Part shown: positions 1-12,169 of the stretch, in pieces
How the letters are laid out: the number at the start of each line of letters is the position of its first letter
How positions within the stretch are numbered: the stretch's first letter is position 1
NCBI GenBank assembly: GCA_011319805.1
Contig: SJRY01000169.1
Coordinates: 1-36,832 of the forward strand
Length of the DNA: 36,832 nt
Direction: 5' to 3'
Source: Macrocybe gigantea
Taxonomy: Eukaryota > Basidiomycota > Agaricomycetes > Agaricales > Callistosporiaceae
The notes under the pieces: model-generated
The model's database searches: none
Told to the model about the DNA's origin: nothing
The model's input: the letters and a program-made list of their open reading frames with translations, nothing else
Position numbers and translations under genes: made by a program

Positions 1-804
1 ATTCAGGTGACTGTGCTTCCTCGTGTGATCTCCGACATGCGTCGATTTTCAAAGGCAAGATAATGTGTACGAGAGCAGAGAGCTGTGCAAGACTCACTCG
101 TGGCTTGTACTGTACATGGAATGCCGGTTATTCTTCATCATCGTGGTATACTGGTAGATCTTCTCGATCGGTATGCACGGCAATTTTTATATTATCATAG
201 CTTTTGTGGCGGACACGGACCTCTATACATGCGATCAAGCCAGAAAACTGCGCGCTGCGATCGAGAGACTGAAACACGGTGAAGGCGTTGTCGACTGAGA
301 TTACCTGCAGAAGGGGAGAAGGATTGGCTTACAGTATGAAACGTACTCATTGCTTACGCCAGCATTGTGGTTGGCCAAACCAAAACTGAGCTGGAGGTTA
401 TCGGGGAGATAATAGAACTCTGTTTAGATGCGAAATCGAGTGCGAGTAATCTTGCAAAGGATGGAGGGTTTTGACGGTGGCAAGATTATGCTAGTATGTC
501 TCACCGCCCGAAGGTTTTGGTTTGTGCACCATATGCTGATACCCTCATAACGACGATGGCGGGGTTGAGCATTAGATATGCATATAACTGATAATTGATA
601 AAGTTGCAACGGAAGAGGGTAGCCGGAGTAAGAATGATTAGGCCGGGAATCCAAAGGAGCCTATCAAGAATGAAGCTACCCTACACTTTAAAATTTCGAA
701 AACTTGCAATTTAGGGGAAGTTAGGTTGAGACGAGTCGCTTCCAAATTCACAACCTCATTTCATGTGCGTCGCAAAATATGAGCACGAGATGATATAAAG
801 GAAA
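1..804. other. no gene seen
   Basis: I see no reading frame with splice sites and sensible composition here on either strand. Short open frames exist but have no start, no introns and no recognisable motif. It may contain the downstream region of the decayed minus-strand gene that ends at 805. Confidence 0.4.
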
Positions 805-1283
805 TCAGAAAGAAGAATTGGAATAAATGTTCGCTTGAATTTCCTGTCGAAGGTCTTCTTCCAGATACCAGGACTGATAGGCATCCATTTCAGCATGAAG
901 CTCAGCGACGACGACGCTGCCAACATCTTCGGAGAGGACTGCATCACCTCTTTACCTCATTGCTGTTTTCTCGATGAGGTTGCCGATGGGATCGACTGCA
1001 AACGGATCCTGGCCGCGAGATAGCGTCTCACAGCCCGCTGCCGTTTGGTTCAAATCTGCGTGGTTTCGCTCAATATCGAAGCCACCCCTAGGATAATCTG
1101 ATAGTCCAATAAGGACTGGAAATGATACCGTGGTGCGCCTCGTCCGTCTTAGGTACAGGAAGAGACAACAGAACCAGATCTGCTGCGTCCCGGAAAGGCC
1201 TCCATAGCGGGAGCACTGCAATCGACCTGGCTGCTAGAACTTTTCCCAACTTCCATTCTAGGAGGTTCGATGGCTTTTAACAT
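805..1283 (-). pseudogene. decayed protein-coding gene, unknown family
   Basis: Two minus-strand exons can be joined in frame: 1283-1157 (starting at an ATG, MLKAIEPP) and 1097-805, across an intron with GTACCT donor and ATCAG acceptor. The 420 nt join is a multiple of three. The product is about 139 codons, Ser-rich at the N-terminus, with a coding-like Glu-rich C-terminal stretch (ELHAEMDAYQSWYLEED). One in-frame TAA at 952-954 splits it, although the same frame stays coding-like on both sides of the stop. I do not recognise the family. The ATG may be internal, since coding-like frames (for example around 1330-1450 and 1800-1950, minus) lie upstream, so this may be the 3' end of a larger broken gene. 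What is seen is the frame and the stop; that it is a pseudogene is inference. Confidence 0.35.
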
Positions 1284-3269
1284 CGAGCTTTCCGGGACGC
1301 AGTTCCCACCGGAGTTTTTTCACGCTTTCATGAGAAAGAATAAATTGATCTGAAAATTTTTCCTGCTTTAACAGACGTGGAGATTGTCATAGGAGACAAG
1401 GTACTTATGGGAGAGTCCGCGTCTGGAGGGATGATATTGTAATTATCACCACGAAAGCGTAGAAACCATCGAAGACGCGGCGTTGAACATGTCCCGAACA
1501 AAACCTGGGAAAGTCTGCTTACTGAAACACCGTCTGAGTGACAAGGAAGTCCGGAGCACCGGATCTGCACAAGGGGGAGGGCCTGCTTACGATTTAAAGC
1601 GTAGGAAAGATAGAGGCAAGTTAATATAGTTCAAGTGGTCCTGGGCAGATGTGTGTCACCCTAAGTTATTGACAGAGGGACACGCTGCGAATCGGGACGA
1701 GAATGACAGCGTAGAAGTGAACTTTGATTGATATGTTGATTCAAACGTGTGCGTAGGTTAGACGAGGCCCACTGTAAGCATAAAGGCGCGAACAATTGAC
1801 CGTAATTATTCTGCCGCCGCCGATGCCGTAGTGCCTTCCGGATTGAAATAACTTTTGCCATGTCCGATTTGCTTCCGAAGACAGGAGTACGGAGTTCATC
1901 CAGGCCCTCGACCGCGAGATAGACGCCAAGGGCACAAGCAAACATGTAGGTCACAATCCCTGTGTCGTACCTCCTTTAATAAGCACGAGTGCCTAGAGTA
2001 TTTTGACCAATTCAAATATGATACAGACCAAACTTGGCATATTCTTTCCCTGTCCATGCAGGATTGCGTGGGACCATGTTTAGACAGGAGTCTGTAACTG
2101 ATAGGACAAATGTATCACGGAGAATGAAAGAAATCATTGCGTTCCGATTGAAGCCGACAGGCGTATTCTTATCTTCAGTACCACGGTAAGCATCTCCGCA
2201 AAACTCGTGTCGGCATGTGTTCCCTTGAAGCCAGAATCTGCGAAATCTGATTGGTCCGAGTGGTGTAGCCAAGTCATCAGGCTCCTGGACCGCGACTTTG
2301 AAGAAAAGAAGCAGATGATATAAAATGAAGAAACTCCATCAATTCACCAAATTGCCATCGCTCGAACAGCCTTCGACATCGGCCTGGTCATACCGGAAGG
2401 ACGGCGAAATAGTGGCGCAGATGAGAGCATAGGGTTTCGGGAAAATGCATGAAATGAGCGAAATCGTACGATATAGACATTGCGACAGTCTCCAATTTGA
2501 TTGTTTCTTATGCTGCAGGAATGAGATGAACAACAAACGAAGGCTGAGTGAAGAAGAGTCCCGCCCTTGCCCTACAGCATGTACCTTCATCAACCAACAT
2601 ACCTTTAAGTCCAGACACCTACCAGATGGTGATATGCAGCTCGGCCTCCGGTGTCTGCGGCGAGGGCGAGGGGTAGCGAAGCGCTCATTCAATATCGTGC
2701 TGTGGACGTCGACCTGAAACGCGAGACTCCGATATGATGCGTTGCTCATGAATGACTAGAACAGAGAAGAGAAGTTATGGCTCAGGAGACATTGACAAGA
2801 AAGATGGACAACTGCCAACCCGCCCGACAGCTTGTGTAGTCATGTCCACGTGATCTGCGTAAACTGGGACCCACAATGGGCGCCTCTTCAACTCGCTTTG
2901 TCTGCTTTCGACTTGCAGGGTACAAGACTGCGGTTATGACCACTAGACGATGAAAGAGCGAGACTAAGAAGTCGAAACTCCTTCTGTTCCAACCATCGGA
3001 TATCACGTCCACCCAACCTCCCTCTAATACCCGATCACGGCCATGGTTGGACCGCGTACCTGCATCTTTAGATTTGGGCGAAGGCGAATCCTGATTGCAG
3101 TTGTCAGTCCAGGTCAGGTCCCGGAACGACGCGGACGTGGACGTTCTCCTCTACGCCGGGCACGGGTCAACAGATAAATAGGCGCGGATTCTCTTTCAGC
3201 AAGGGCGAGACGACCAGCACCCCAGGACCAAAATTTTTGAACGCGGCCACAAGAACAAAGCTTATCACT
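1284..3269. other. no supportable gene; scattered coding-like minus-strand fragments
   Basis: Minus-strand frames near 1330-1570, 1740-1954 and 2012-2272 have ordinary-looking composition, but I could not join them with consistent splice sites. A possible AT-rich promoter element (gataaatagg) lies near 3173, roughly 95 bp before the start of the secreted-protein gene. Nothing else is supported. Confidence 0.3.
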
Positions 3270-5017
3270 ATGCCGTCTTGCACCAAACTACTCGCATTTG
3301 CGCTGCTAACGGTCTCTGTCAACGGTGCGTGATGGATCCCTCGTGCGCGTCGGCTGCTAGGCTCTCTGTCTGATTCGCTCTGCGTCGAAAGCTGCGACTT
3401 CTGGGATAGTGCCTCCTGCATCCAAGGGGGTGCCAGACTCGTTTGATAACCTACCAGCACCGGAGAGTTCCGTCACCGACGTTGACACGATCGTCTCCAC
3501 CGTCGCGATCGTCGACCAGAAGGGCGGAGCGGAGGACGACACGCCGCCGAACCAGCCCGTCCCGGAGACGACAGTAACGGCTATCGATGGACAGTTGACC
3601 GAGAATGGGACGACCGTGACTGTCGTGACTAATAATTTTTTGAGAAGTCCAGAACGTCGAAACACAGTTGACCTGAGCAGAAGAGCAATGATAACTATGT
3701 GAAGGTCTTCAATGGCACTGGCACAGGACCGGACGACAGAGATGGCTCGATTCAGGGTACAGCGTATCTCACCTACACGGTCATCCCCAACGCAACGTAT
3801 AACATCGACACATGCCTTGATTTCTGTGACCGAGTACAAGGATGTGGTGCGTCCGAAATGTTAATGTGGTTATTAGCGTTGTTCACTGAACGATGGCACA
3901 TCAGTGTTTGCAAACCTCTACTACGAATACAATAACGAGCTCCTGGATTTCGTCTTTCATGAACAATCCAACTTGAAATGCGCGATTTACGGCGATACTC
4001 ACACCGCGGCTGAGAAGACGAATATGGGCGGACAGCAACTCGAACCACCTCCTGCCGGTCTTACATACATTCAAGAAAGTACTGGGTGGGCGGTAAAGAC
4101 GATTGCTGACCCACCTGCTCCCGCTGGATACGACCTGGTCTTTGGGCCTACCGGTGGAGCGAACAATGCGCCGGGCGTAAGGCATTTCGAGCTTTGTTTT
4201 GGGGGACCAAAGTCGACTGAACTAATTGGTCCAGTACATGGGCTTCGCTTTCCTTGATAGGTACGACGTAGCGGCCTGCGCCGCGCTTTGCAACACCCGT
4301 GGAGCGGATCGCATAGGAGGCGCCTGCCAATTCTTCAACATCTGGCGTGCTGTGGTGAATGGAAACCCGACGACCTACACTTGCAGCATGGTATGAACGC
4401 CTTTACGGCATTCTTTGGCTGATGGCTGAAATTTGGGTTGACAGTATTACCAAATTTCTGATGAATCTACGGCCGTCAATTACGGCCAAGGTGATCTCAA
4501 GGTCACGTACTCGCGTGGGTACAGCAGGCAGTCGCTTATCGCCGATGGTGGCTTCGAGGGATTCGGTTGCGCGAACGGGGAGTCGTTCTGTTACAACGCC
4601 TCGTCGGCGAATTGGATCGGCTCCAGCCCCCAGGGCGGATCACTGGACGCGAGCATCTTCCACTACCAACCGTATGCCCGTACGGGAAACAGTGTTGCTT
4701 TGCTGGGTTCTGCAGACGGACTGGACAATCTGTCTGGGACGTTGACGTACGCGAAGCCGCTTGCCACGGTGCCCGGGCAGAAGTACACGATCACCTTCTT
4801 CCATGCAAGCGTGTACAGTGGGCAGCAGGGTGAGAAGAACGCGTTTGTGGACGTTCTGTGGAACGACAACGTGGTGTCGACAATCCGACCTGGATACAGC
4901 CCGTGGACGTACTACGAGTTCACGGTGACTGCGCAAGGTCAGGACCGGCTCGCGTTCCACGGCGGTCAAGCGCCTGCGTGGTCTTTTATTGACGATGTCT
5001 ATGTCTTTGCTTTGTAG
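3270..5017 (+). CDS. secreted fruit-body-specific-protein-like protein
   Basis: Six exons: 3270-3324, 3392-3624, 3681-3846, 3905-4176, 4235-4390, 4445-5017 (485 codons with stop). Residues 1-19 form a signal peptide (MPSCTKLLAFALLTVSVNG), so the product is probably secreted. A Thr/Val/Pro-rich linker follows. Then come two cysteine-bearing modules of the type seen in basidiomycete fruit-body proteins: one with YNIDTCLDFCDRVQGC and FANLYYEYNN, the second with AACAALC and GGACQFFNIW. The C-terminal third, from about GFEGFGC to the end, reads like a beta-sandwich or carbohydrate-binding-like domain. The match to the fruit-body-specific family is from memory; its biochemical role is not established. 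The acceptor of exon 3 is uncertain by one or two codons (three AGs in a row). A pyrimidine-rich tract follows the stop. Confidence 0.8.
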
Positions 5018-5791
5018 TTAGTTTTTTTTCTTCTCCTCTTTTTTTTTCCTGAATGATATATGAACTTTGTGTTTTTTTTTTCGGTCGAGTTGAGAAACGT
5101 GGTCCAAGGGTCGCTGTCAACAGGCGCCCAAACATCCAAACAAGGTCTCACTCCACCACCAACGGCGACCGCCGTCTCTTCCTCATCGACCTCTTCGTCG
5201 TTCTCCCCGCATTGCTTGGATATCCGAGGTTTTACACTATTTAATCTGGTCCTGGGAGACGCGGAACGCGGCTTAAATCTTATTACACATCACCCTCGGC
5301 ACCACATCATTCATCACCGCATTGGACGTTGTACGACTACTGCTCTTGCTCCCGGTCGATTCGATCAGTAAGGAACCATTCACAGCTCTGCATGCTCCTC
5401 CGAATGCCTGAACTGAAGCCATTATCCTCCCAGTTCCTCACCGACTTCATCCCAATTGTTATCACCAGCTTCACCTACCATTCATATCTCGCAGCTGCCA
5501 GCCGGCTTCTCAACTCGGGTTAGGTTCGTCGGGCTCCTCTGGCTTTCTTTTCATCATATTTCCCCGGTGGAATACCAGGCACCCCGGTGTCCATCTTGAG
5601 GCCACCCCGAATCCACTGTGTTCGCAACCCTACATGCGTAGTCGTCATACTGACCACTTTTCTTCCTATTAGCTCTACCATCGCCGTCCAAACCACAGGA
5701 ATCGTTTTTATCTCAACCTTATCAGTTCGTTCCTCCCAATCCAATCCTATTTTCTCTTCTAATCTCGATACTATAGTCTTTATAGTTCATA
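5018..5791. other. intergenic region, probable 3' UTR and ATG4 promoter/5' UTR
   Basis: No supported gene. The left end is T-rich after the preceding stop codon. From about 5150 to the ATG4 start the plus strand is pyrimidine-rich (runs of ctcc, ttcc), as is common upstream of fungal genes lacking a TATA box. Open frames here lack splice support. Confidence 0.45.
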
Positions 5792-8700
5792 ATGTCCAGC
5801 AAGAATTCACGCCACTCTCCATCGCCATCTTCCCCCCCTCCTCCGACCTCGAAGCTGCCCAGATTTCTGCAAAAACAGGCAAACCGGGATCGGTCAAAAT
5901 CCATGACTGACCACGCCCCGAGCCAGAGCACCAGCAGTCTCATTAGCTCTGCATCCACCTCCTCCGAAATTCCAGCCACTCAATCCTCATCGTCCAAACC
6001 ACGCAAATCCAGCAAATTCTTGCCTCTAAGGGACAAAGACAAGGACGACAAGTCGCGCCGATCATCCGAGTCGTCGGGCCAGCCCAAGGATGCCAACGCG
6101 GAAATGGAAGAGCCGCCCGTCATCATTGAACCTGTCAGTATACCTCGTCCGCGCACTCGTTCTGAGAGACCCCTAAGTTCCGTATCTGAACCACCACAGC
6201 AGCACCTCTCAATGTTCTCAACCCCCTCCACATCACGTATCAGTGACCTCCCGACCCGTCTTTCCGGATGGTTCTCCCACACCTTCAGCACCTCCACCTC
6301 CGACTTGTCTCTTCCCTCCCTCCTCTCCCAAGCACAGGCAACATCCCCAAAAGGAAGAAGCGCCTCCGCGCTTCTGACTGCCGCCAAGCACGGTAAGGGT
6401 CATTTGGACAAAGCTGTACGATATCTGCTCGATAGCGACGCTATGCCAGATAAATGCACCGATCCCATCTGGTTACTCGGCGTCCAACATCCAGGATATG
6501 AGCCGCCACCAGCACCTGCTCCCTCATCACAAACAAGCTCGCGGCGGAACTCGGGTTCCCTCCGCTCCTCTATTTCGTCTTCGGCTCCTGCCTCCACAGA
6601 CACCCACCCTTCTCCTTTCTCTCAATCCACCAACTCAAAACAACAGAATCCCGGGGCCAACTGGCCGCCCGTCTTCTATGCGGATTTTACTTCGCGCATT
6701 TGGTTGACTTATCGATCCCACTTCCCACCCATCCGAGATACGAGGCTGGCCGAACTGCCCATTGATCCCTCTGATCCTGTCATCAACAGCCCGACAACCG
6801 TCAAATCAAGACCGTGGAATTGGGTCAGTGGTGAGAAAGGTTGGACGAGCGATTCTGGTTGGGGTTGCATGCTCCGAACTGGCCAAAGCTTACTGGCCAA
6901 CGCGCTTATTCACCTGCACCTCGGCAGAGGTAAGCATTGATCTGCATCCTTCAGACTGCCTTTTCGAGCTGATTTTCTTTTCTCCTAGACTGGCGGAAAC
7001 CGCCTTACCCGATTGTTACGGCTGATTATGCCACCTATGTGCAGATCCTTACTTGGTTCCTCGATACGCCGTCACCAGAGGCGCCCTTCAGCGTGCACCG
7101 CATGGCACTCGCTGGTAAAGACCTAGGCAAGGATGTTGGCCAGTGGTTTGGCCCGAGCACAGCTGCGGGCGCGATCAAGTACTTTCCCTCGTAAACCACA
7201 ACCAATATTCTTGGCTTACTCGAGTTTCTCAGGGCGCTTGTCAGTAATTTCCCGGACGCTGGTCTGGGCGTCGCTATCGCGACAGATGGGGTACTCTTTC
7301 AGACCGACGTTTACGCCGCATCCAACGATCGGAGTCGCAGCCGGTCACCTCGGAGACATACGAAGACTCATTGGGGAGATCGACCCGTTCTATTGCTGAT
7401 CGGCATTCGATTGGGACTAGACGGTGTAAATCCAATTTATTATGAGACAATCAAGGTATGAGTTTGCCCTCTAGACCTTGGCCGGTTATTCAATGCGACT
7501 GGATACTCTTTAGCTCCTGTACACGTTCCCTCAGTCAGTCGGCATTGCCGGAGGCAGGCCAAGCTCGTCCTATTACTTCGTTGGCTCTCAGGCCGACAAT
7601 CTGTTTTACCTTGATCCACATCATGCTCGCCCAGCCGTCCAACTTCGACCTGCCCCGATCTCCTCTCCGTTGCAGCCTCTCGATCGCGAGACCACGCCAG
7701 AATCCGATCGCGAAGTTCCCAGTAGGCCGAGAAATCAGCTGTCTCCTACTCGTACACAACACTATCGCTCGCCAACCTCACCCTCATCTGTCAGAACAGG
7801 ATCCTCCACGTTTTCCTATCACGCACCCCTTTCCCCATCGCCTCTGCAGCATGAGTTCTCCACATCATCATCTTCCACTCATTCATCTTCCAACAATCAA
7901 TATCAACGTCAGCAGTATGCTTCGCGCTCACCACCCTCCCAAGGACTCCATGGAAGATGGCAATCAAGCAGTCAGCCCGTCTCGCCCGCCATCGACATGG
8001 ATCCCTCGGAGCTGGGGATCCTGAGTGTAGACGGCAACAACAACGGACTAACCTCCCTGCAAGAACATTACGTCACCGCGTACCATGCATCAGAGCTGAA
8101 GACCTTCCATTGCGATCGAGTGAGGAAGATGCCACTGAGCGGACTGGATCCCAGCATGTTGATTGGCTTTTTGTGCAAAGATGAGCCTGATTGGCTTGAC
8201 CTTCGGAAGAGGATTGGAGAAGTGAGTTCGACGAATCCTATCTGAATCTTCTTTCCTTTTCTGTCGAACAAAATTCGCATCCTGATTACGGCTTTCACTG
8301 TAGCTTCCTCGGACTATGTTCTCAATCCAAGACGAGCCTCCCACTTGGCCTTCTGATTCTGACGATAATATGGGTTTGGAGTCTATCTCGGATCCGGACG
8401 AAGTTGGGATGGAAGATGAAGAGGGCGGTCCAGAGGGCGGAGAAGAAGTCATCGAGGACGACGAAGATCAGTTCTTTGACACTAGATCCCGATCCGCGTC
8501 CAATTCTACGAGTGCAAGTACCAGTGAGGCTGGAAGGAGCAGCGAGCAGGGAGGAGGGTCCCGAAGTAGGAGCAACAGCAAGGGCGAGGATATGGACACG
8601 GAAGAGGACCCCGTCGACCCTATTACGCCAGGACCAAACTCGAGATTTTCAATTAGCAACCACCCGCCAAATGCGGACATGAACGTGTCTGGGGAGGTCC

Positions 8701-9230
8701 TTGTTAAGGATAATGATGCGATGGAATTCGAGATGGAGGGTGAAGATGATATCGAGGATGACTGGGTGGACCCGTCAATACCGACCCCCACCCCTTCAGG
8801 TCCCAAACCATCTCTTCCTTCCGCACCATACCCGCCTTCGCCCGAACCTGTAGTGCTGCCTTCCTCTTCCTCTTCGTCTCCAAAACCGCCTAGCAAATCC
8901 AAAGGCGCGACCAAGAAGTCGAGAAAAGGCAAGAAAGGTTCAGAAATCCCTGTCCCGGTTCCCCTGGTGAAGATCCCTGCACCATCGGCGTCAACCATGA
9001 CGATGGCGCAGCACTTCCCGTTCCCTGTTAGCGAGCCTCGGTCCCCATTGGATGACGAATATGACGAACCGAGTCTAGTGTCGACGCCTATGTCGACCGG
9101 GGAAGACCGGAACGGAACGTCCTCTAGTGACAACTATGCGAGTGTAAAGCAACCGCGTATGCACACAGCTCGGGCACGCGATGGAGGAAGAACTCAGAGT
9201 GGAGGTGTCAAAGGCATTCTAACCGAATAA
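5792..9230 (+). CDS. ATG4: autophagy cysteine protease Atg4 (peptidase C54)
   Basis: Five exons: 5792-6929, 6989-7178, 7233-7455, 7514-8221, 8304-9230, giving 1061 aa. Atg4 trims the C-terminus of Atg8 to expose its glycine and later removes lipidated Atg8 from membranes. The catalytic core is clear: [10 protein letters not shown] at the entry of the domain, [11 protein letters not shown] with Cys359, and YLDPHH with Asp551 and His553, which complete the triad. [10 protein letters not shown] and [16 protein letters not shown] are also family blocks. The first ~290 residues are a Ser/Pro-rich disordered region. A long Ser-rich insert follows the DPHH motif, and the last ~300 residues are acidic and Pro/Ser-rich, with a lysine-rich patch ([10 protein letters not shown]). 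Core-only Atg4s are about 400-500 aa, so this is a long form, as I recall for other basidiomycetes. All splice sites are canonical and all family blocks are present, so it looks functional. Confidence 0.95.
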
Positions 9231-10119
9231 AAGGCAGTCAATTGATCTCAAGTCGACATCGGACGATGGCCTCATTTGGAGCCTGTACACATGTATAAGT
9301 CATCTTTCACTTTGCCATTGTAACATTTACCCGCAGGTGGGTCTGTGCGTCGCCACTACCTCCCTTACATAGCCTATATTTTCTTTTTCCTCGTTTGCAT
9401 TGTACGTCGTTGCGTGCTCTATTGCTCTGCCCGCTCGTATATAGCACTTTTTTTTCATGTTCTTTTGCAGTTTCTGGAGGTGGCTACGTATGACCCGATT
9501 TCTTTTTAGCAAGATACCCGAATTTCCTTGTCAGATCACACATCAAGTACAGTTACGAGCGACGTCAATGTTTATATGGTGCTCAACTTGTATTGGCACG
9601 ACGCTATTGAGCGCCCATCTTGCAACCTCACTCAACCAAGCAACTAGTGCGGGAGAAAAATGAGCGAGGTAAGTTAAGATTGCGAAAGATGAAAAGAGTG
9701 CTAGCGACGTTCAACCAAAAGAAACCAGAGACGATTTGAATTGGACGTCTGCAAAGTGTCTGCAGGGACCTTAGAAGCTAACGTAATCACACAGTCACTT
9801 GTGCTTTGCCTATTTAGCTTCTCCTTTATCGCATTCCTCTTGCTACTCGTCGCAGCTCGCAATGATTCCAAATTAGAGTTACTCGTTTTCTGGCATGACT
9901 TTCGAACATCTGGCGAGGTTCCACATCTCCGTATGCGGACTGCTGAAGTTGAAACATGGTTCAATGTCGCGTGCAGCGCAAACGGATTCCATTGGTGTGG
10001 ACGAAGATTGGACTGCTAATGGACTGTATCCTACTTTTGTTTATTAGAAGGTCTTGTTCCGCGTTCCGTAAGTATGCCTTATGCCAGGTCCGAACCCAAA
10101 GAGCACCAGCTAAATATCT
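9231..10119. other. no gene seen
   Basis: AT-rich intergenic sequence downstream of ATG4. A plus-strand open frame near 9741-10019 contains a hydrophobic stretch but has no ATG context, introns or recognisable motif. I see no RNA gene. Confidence 0.4.
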
Positions 10120-10878
10120 ATGGACCAGAACGAAGCTGCAACACGCCTATGGATAAATGCATTCTTCTTCCGTGTCGCCTCCATCGCCCCCCAGTTCGAA
10201 AATTGTTCTCTCGGTACAGAATGTTCCTCCTGTCACCGAAAGCCCATTGAGCTTCAACTATTTGTCTGGTTTTGTTGACTTTACAGCCATATCGACCACC
10301 ACAGTTCGCGCCGGTAAGGCCCAAGTCTCTATCTATATATATTTCATTGTTGCTCATCCTTCGTAGCCCTCTTCCTATAGAATCCCGTTCTCACATCGTT
10401 GACAGCACAAGATCATACGCTTTTCATATCGGAAGCCAAGGGGCCAGATCAGCGACTCCCGAATCACGTCCCGCAGGCAGTCTGTGAGATGTATGCATGT
10501 GCGAGGCATTTAAGGTGAGCCAATATGTGTCTTTGTATCCAATCTAAGACTTCTGGCAGAAAAATGATCATTCGGGGCGCGCTGACCAACAGGCATGAAT
10601 GGATCTTATTCTTAAACTCAATGATAACAGCAACGGAGGGACAGTCCTTCAGTCCAAAGAGATCAAACTCATGCGAGAAGGCGAAGGCGAACAGGTTTCC
10701 CGTGAGGTTTCATCTTTAATTGCTGCTATTATTGCAGACTGGGTAAGTTTTATGCTTAGATGTGACCATGCTGTGGCCCATTGCTGAACGCTTCCTTTCG
10801 ATATTCCAGATTCCGCATAGTCGTGAAGAAATTGGAACCGATGGAACCGATGACTACTTCGCAGCAGTGATGACTTAG
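10120..10878 (+). pseudogene. broken copy of a basidiomycete orphan multigene family
   Basis: The product resembles a family of unknown function that I remember as repeated in many Agaricomycete genomes. Recognisable blocks are WINAFFFRVASIAP, VLSVQNVPPVT, LSGFVDFTAI, HVPQAVCEMYAC, IIRGALTNRHEWI, KLNDN and the C-terminal DYFAAVMT. Introns are still visible (GTAAGG..GTAG near 10315-10366, GTGAGC..GCAG near 10513-10559, GTAAGT..CCAG near 10743-10810). The frame is broken three times: a shift in the C6 run near 10184-10189, an in-frame TAG at 10378-10380 after ALFL, and another shift between HEWI and KLNDN near 10605. Three lesions with intact splice sites indicate an old, dead copy. The disruptions are seen directly; the family assignment is from memory. 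Confidence 0.7.
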
Positions 10879-11811
10879 ATTGCTTTGTTTCTATAGATAT
10901 CAGGATTAAAAAATGGTTGGTTCCAGCCGAAAAACATGCATTATGAAATAATTAACTGTATAGCATAGTGATCCAGACTTCATTCCTTGAATCGCGGTGG
11001 ATTTGTTCTCTATATTTTCGATGGCGTTGGTACTATGGTTACCCGAGGTGTCAGCTATAATCCTCTTTTCTTGACATCTATTCAAGGAGAATGTGCTGGC
11101 CCGTCGGTCGAGAAAGCAGCCCTACCTACTAAGTTCAACAATCAATTATATCCATTGATAGAAAAACTAGTGAAGCTCACGATGCTGATTAGATGCCTGT
11201 GTGCTGCAAATCTGACCTAGCAAATGTAGAAGCGAGAATGCCGTGATGGCCGAAGCATGCGCAAGGGAAACGTACCATCTCGCCTCAGATGCACTGTAAA
11301 ACTGAGTGTAGCGGAATTTACAACCCTCATGGGTCGGTTCACGCTTTTCCTGACACATGGTGGCTGATTTGAAATTCCTGTCATCAGTGTCGGAAAGGCA
11401 GGCATAGAAATTAAGGTCATTTGGGTTGTAAAGCAGGTATTGGAAATGAAGTCAAGCTTTTCCTGACCTTATATGTAGCTGAAAAAATGACCAACAAATG
11501 CATCAGTTTTTTGTCCTCATCAAGTGTTGATTTTCTTGCTAAAATGCATCTAATTCAAGGGAGAGTTTTTTCCTGTCTCTGTAGGTATCGTTTTTCTGGC
11601 CGAAATGCATCAAGTTACATATCCACCTTCTTTCCACTACACCATTAGCAAAATTGCAGACACTACATATTGTTCCCATCTGAGTGCAAATGTCGAAAAG
11701 CTCGATTCCAGGCCACCAAAAAGTCCAAAGGAGGTACATATACGAGTCCGGACACCGCATTCTGATCAACCTCGGATGTGCTTCGGACACCTATGTTGAG
11801 CGGCTCGGTTG
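10879..11811. other. no gene seen; short imperfect AAATGCATC repeats
   Basis: AT-rich sequence. Around 11490-11610 the string aaatgcatc occurs three times in related contexts (aaatgcatcag, aaatgcatcta, aaatgcatcaa), suggesting a small local duplication. A CACTAC string near 11635 could be a CACTA-type end, but no matching right end was found. Confidence 0.35.
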
Positions 11812-11819
11812 TATATAAG
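11812..11819 (+). promoter_or_regulatory. TATA box (TATATAAG) of the small gene at 11865
   Basis: TATATAAG sits 53 bp before the ATG at 11865, a fitting distance for a basidiomycete core promoter with a short 5' leader. Confidence 0.55.
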
Positions 11820-11864
11820 GGAAAATCATCTTGATTTGGGTCTCCAGTTGAGTCGTTCAGCAGT

Positions 11865-12169
11865 ATGGCAGAGTCGACAGGTGCGTTACTCTCGGAAATG
11901 ATAGCGTGGACTGGACCAGATGGATCAAAACAAGTAAGAGAACAGATCAGAGCCGTTATGCACCAGGTTGCCTGTCCAAGTCCGAATCCATGCCCCACCA
12001 TGCCATGGATGTATTCTGCAACGGCGCACATCCAAGCGCTGCAGATGTGAGTCAATAGTAAAACAATTGGGGGCAAGCTGACATACGTTGGATATCTAGA
12101 CCTCTACCATTCCCAAGTGGTGCGGTGGTGTACAGCGCTCCAGTTTTTCCACCCCGGCGTCCATGCTGA
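11865..12169 (+). CDS. small protein of unknown function (83 aa)
   Basis: Two exons: 11865-12046 and 12100-12169, joined across a 53-nt intron with a GTGAGT donor and CTAG acceptor. The join keeps frame and ends at TGA. The ATG follows a good TATA box. The product begins MAESTGALLSEMIAWTGPDG, has no signal peptide, and ends in a Pro-rich tail with PPRRPC. I do not recognise it. Its 3' half overlaps, tail to tail, the last exon of the minus-strand zinc-finger candidate, so either the two genes overlap at their 3' ends or one model is wrong. The promoter, start and splice sites together make this a plausible real gene. Confidence 0.45.

Noticed and set aside
2339..2749. 136-codon minus-strand open frame
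   Set aside because: No recognisable motif, no splice support, and an odd Ser/Arg/Cys composition.
7458..8024. 188-codon plus-strand open frame
   Set aside because: It overlaps ATG4 exon 4 in another frame, and the exon frame carries the conserved [12 protein letters not shown] and DPHH motifs.
8468..9133. 221-codon minus-strand open frame rich in Ser/Gly
   Set aside because: It is the mirror image of the acidic, Ser/Pro-rich last exon of ATG4; no start, intron or motif of its own.
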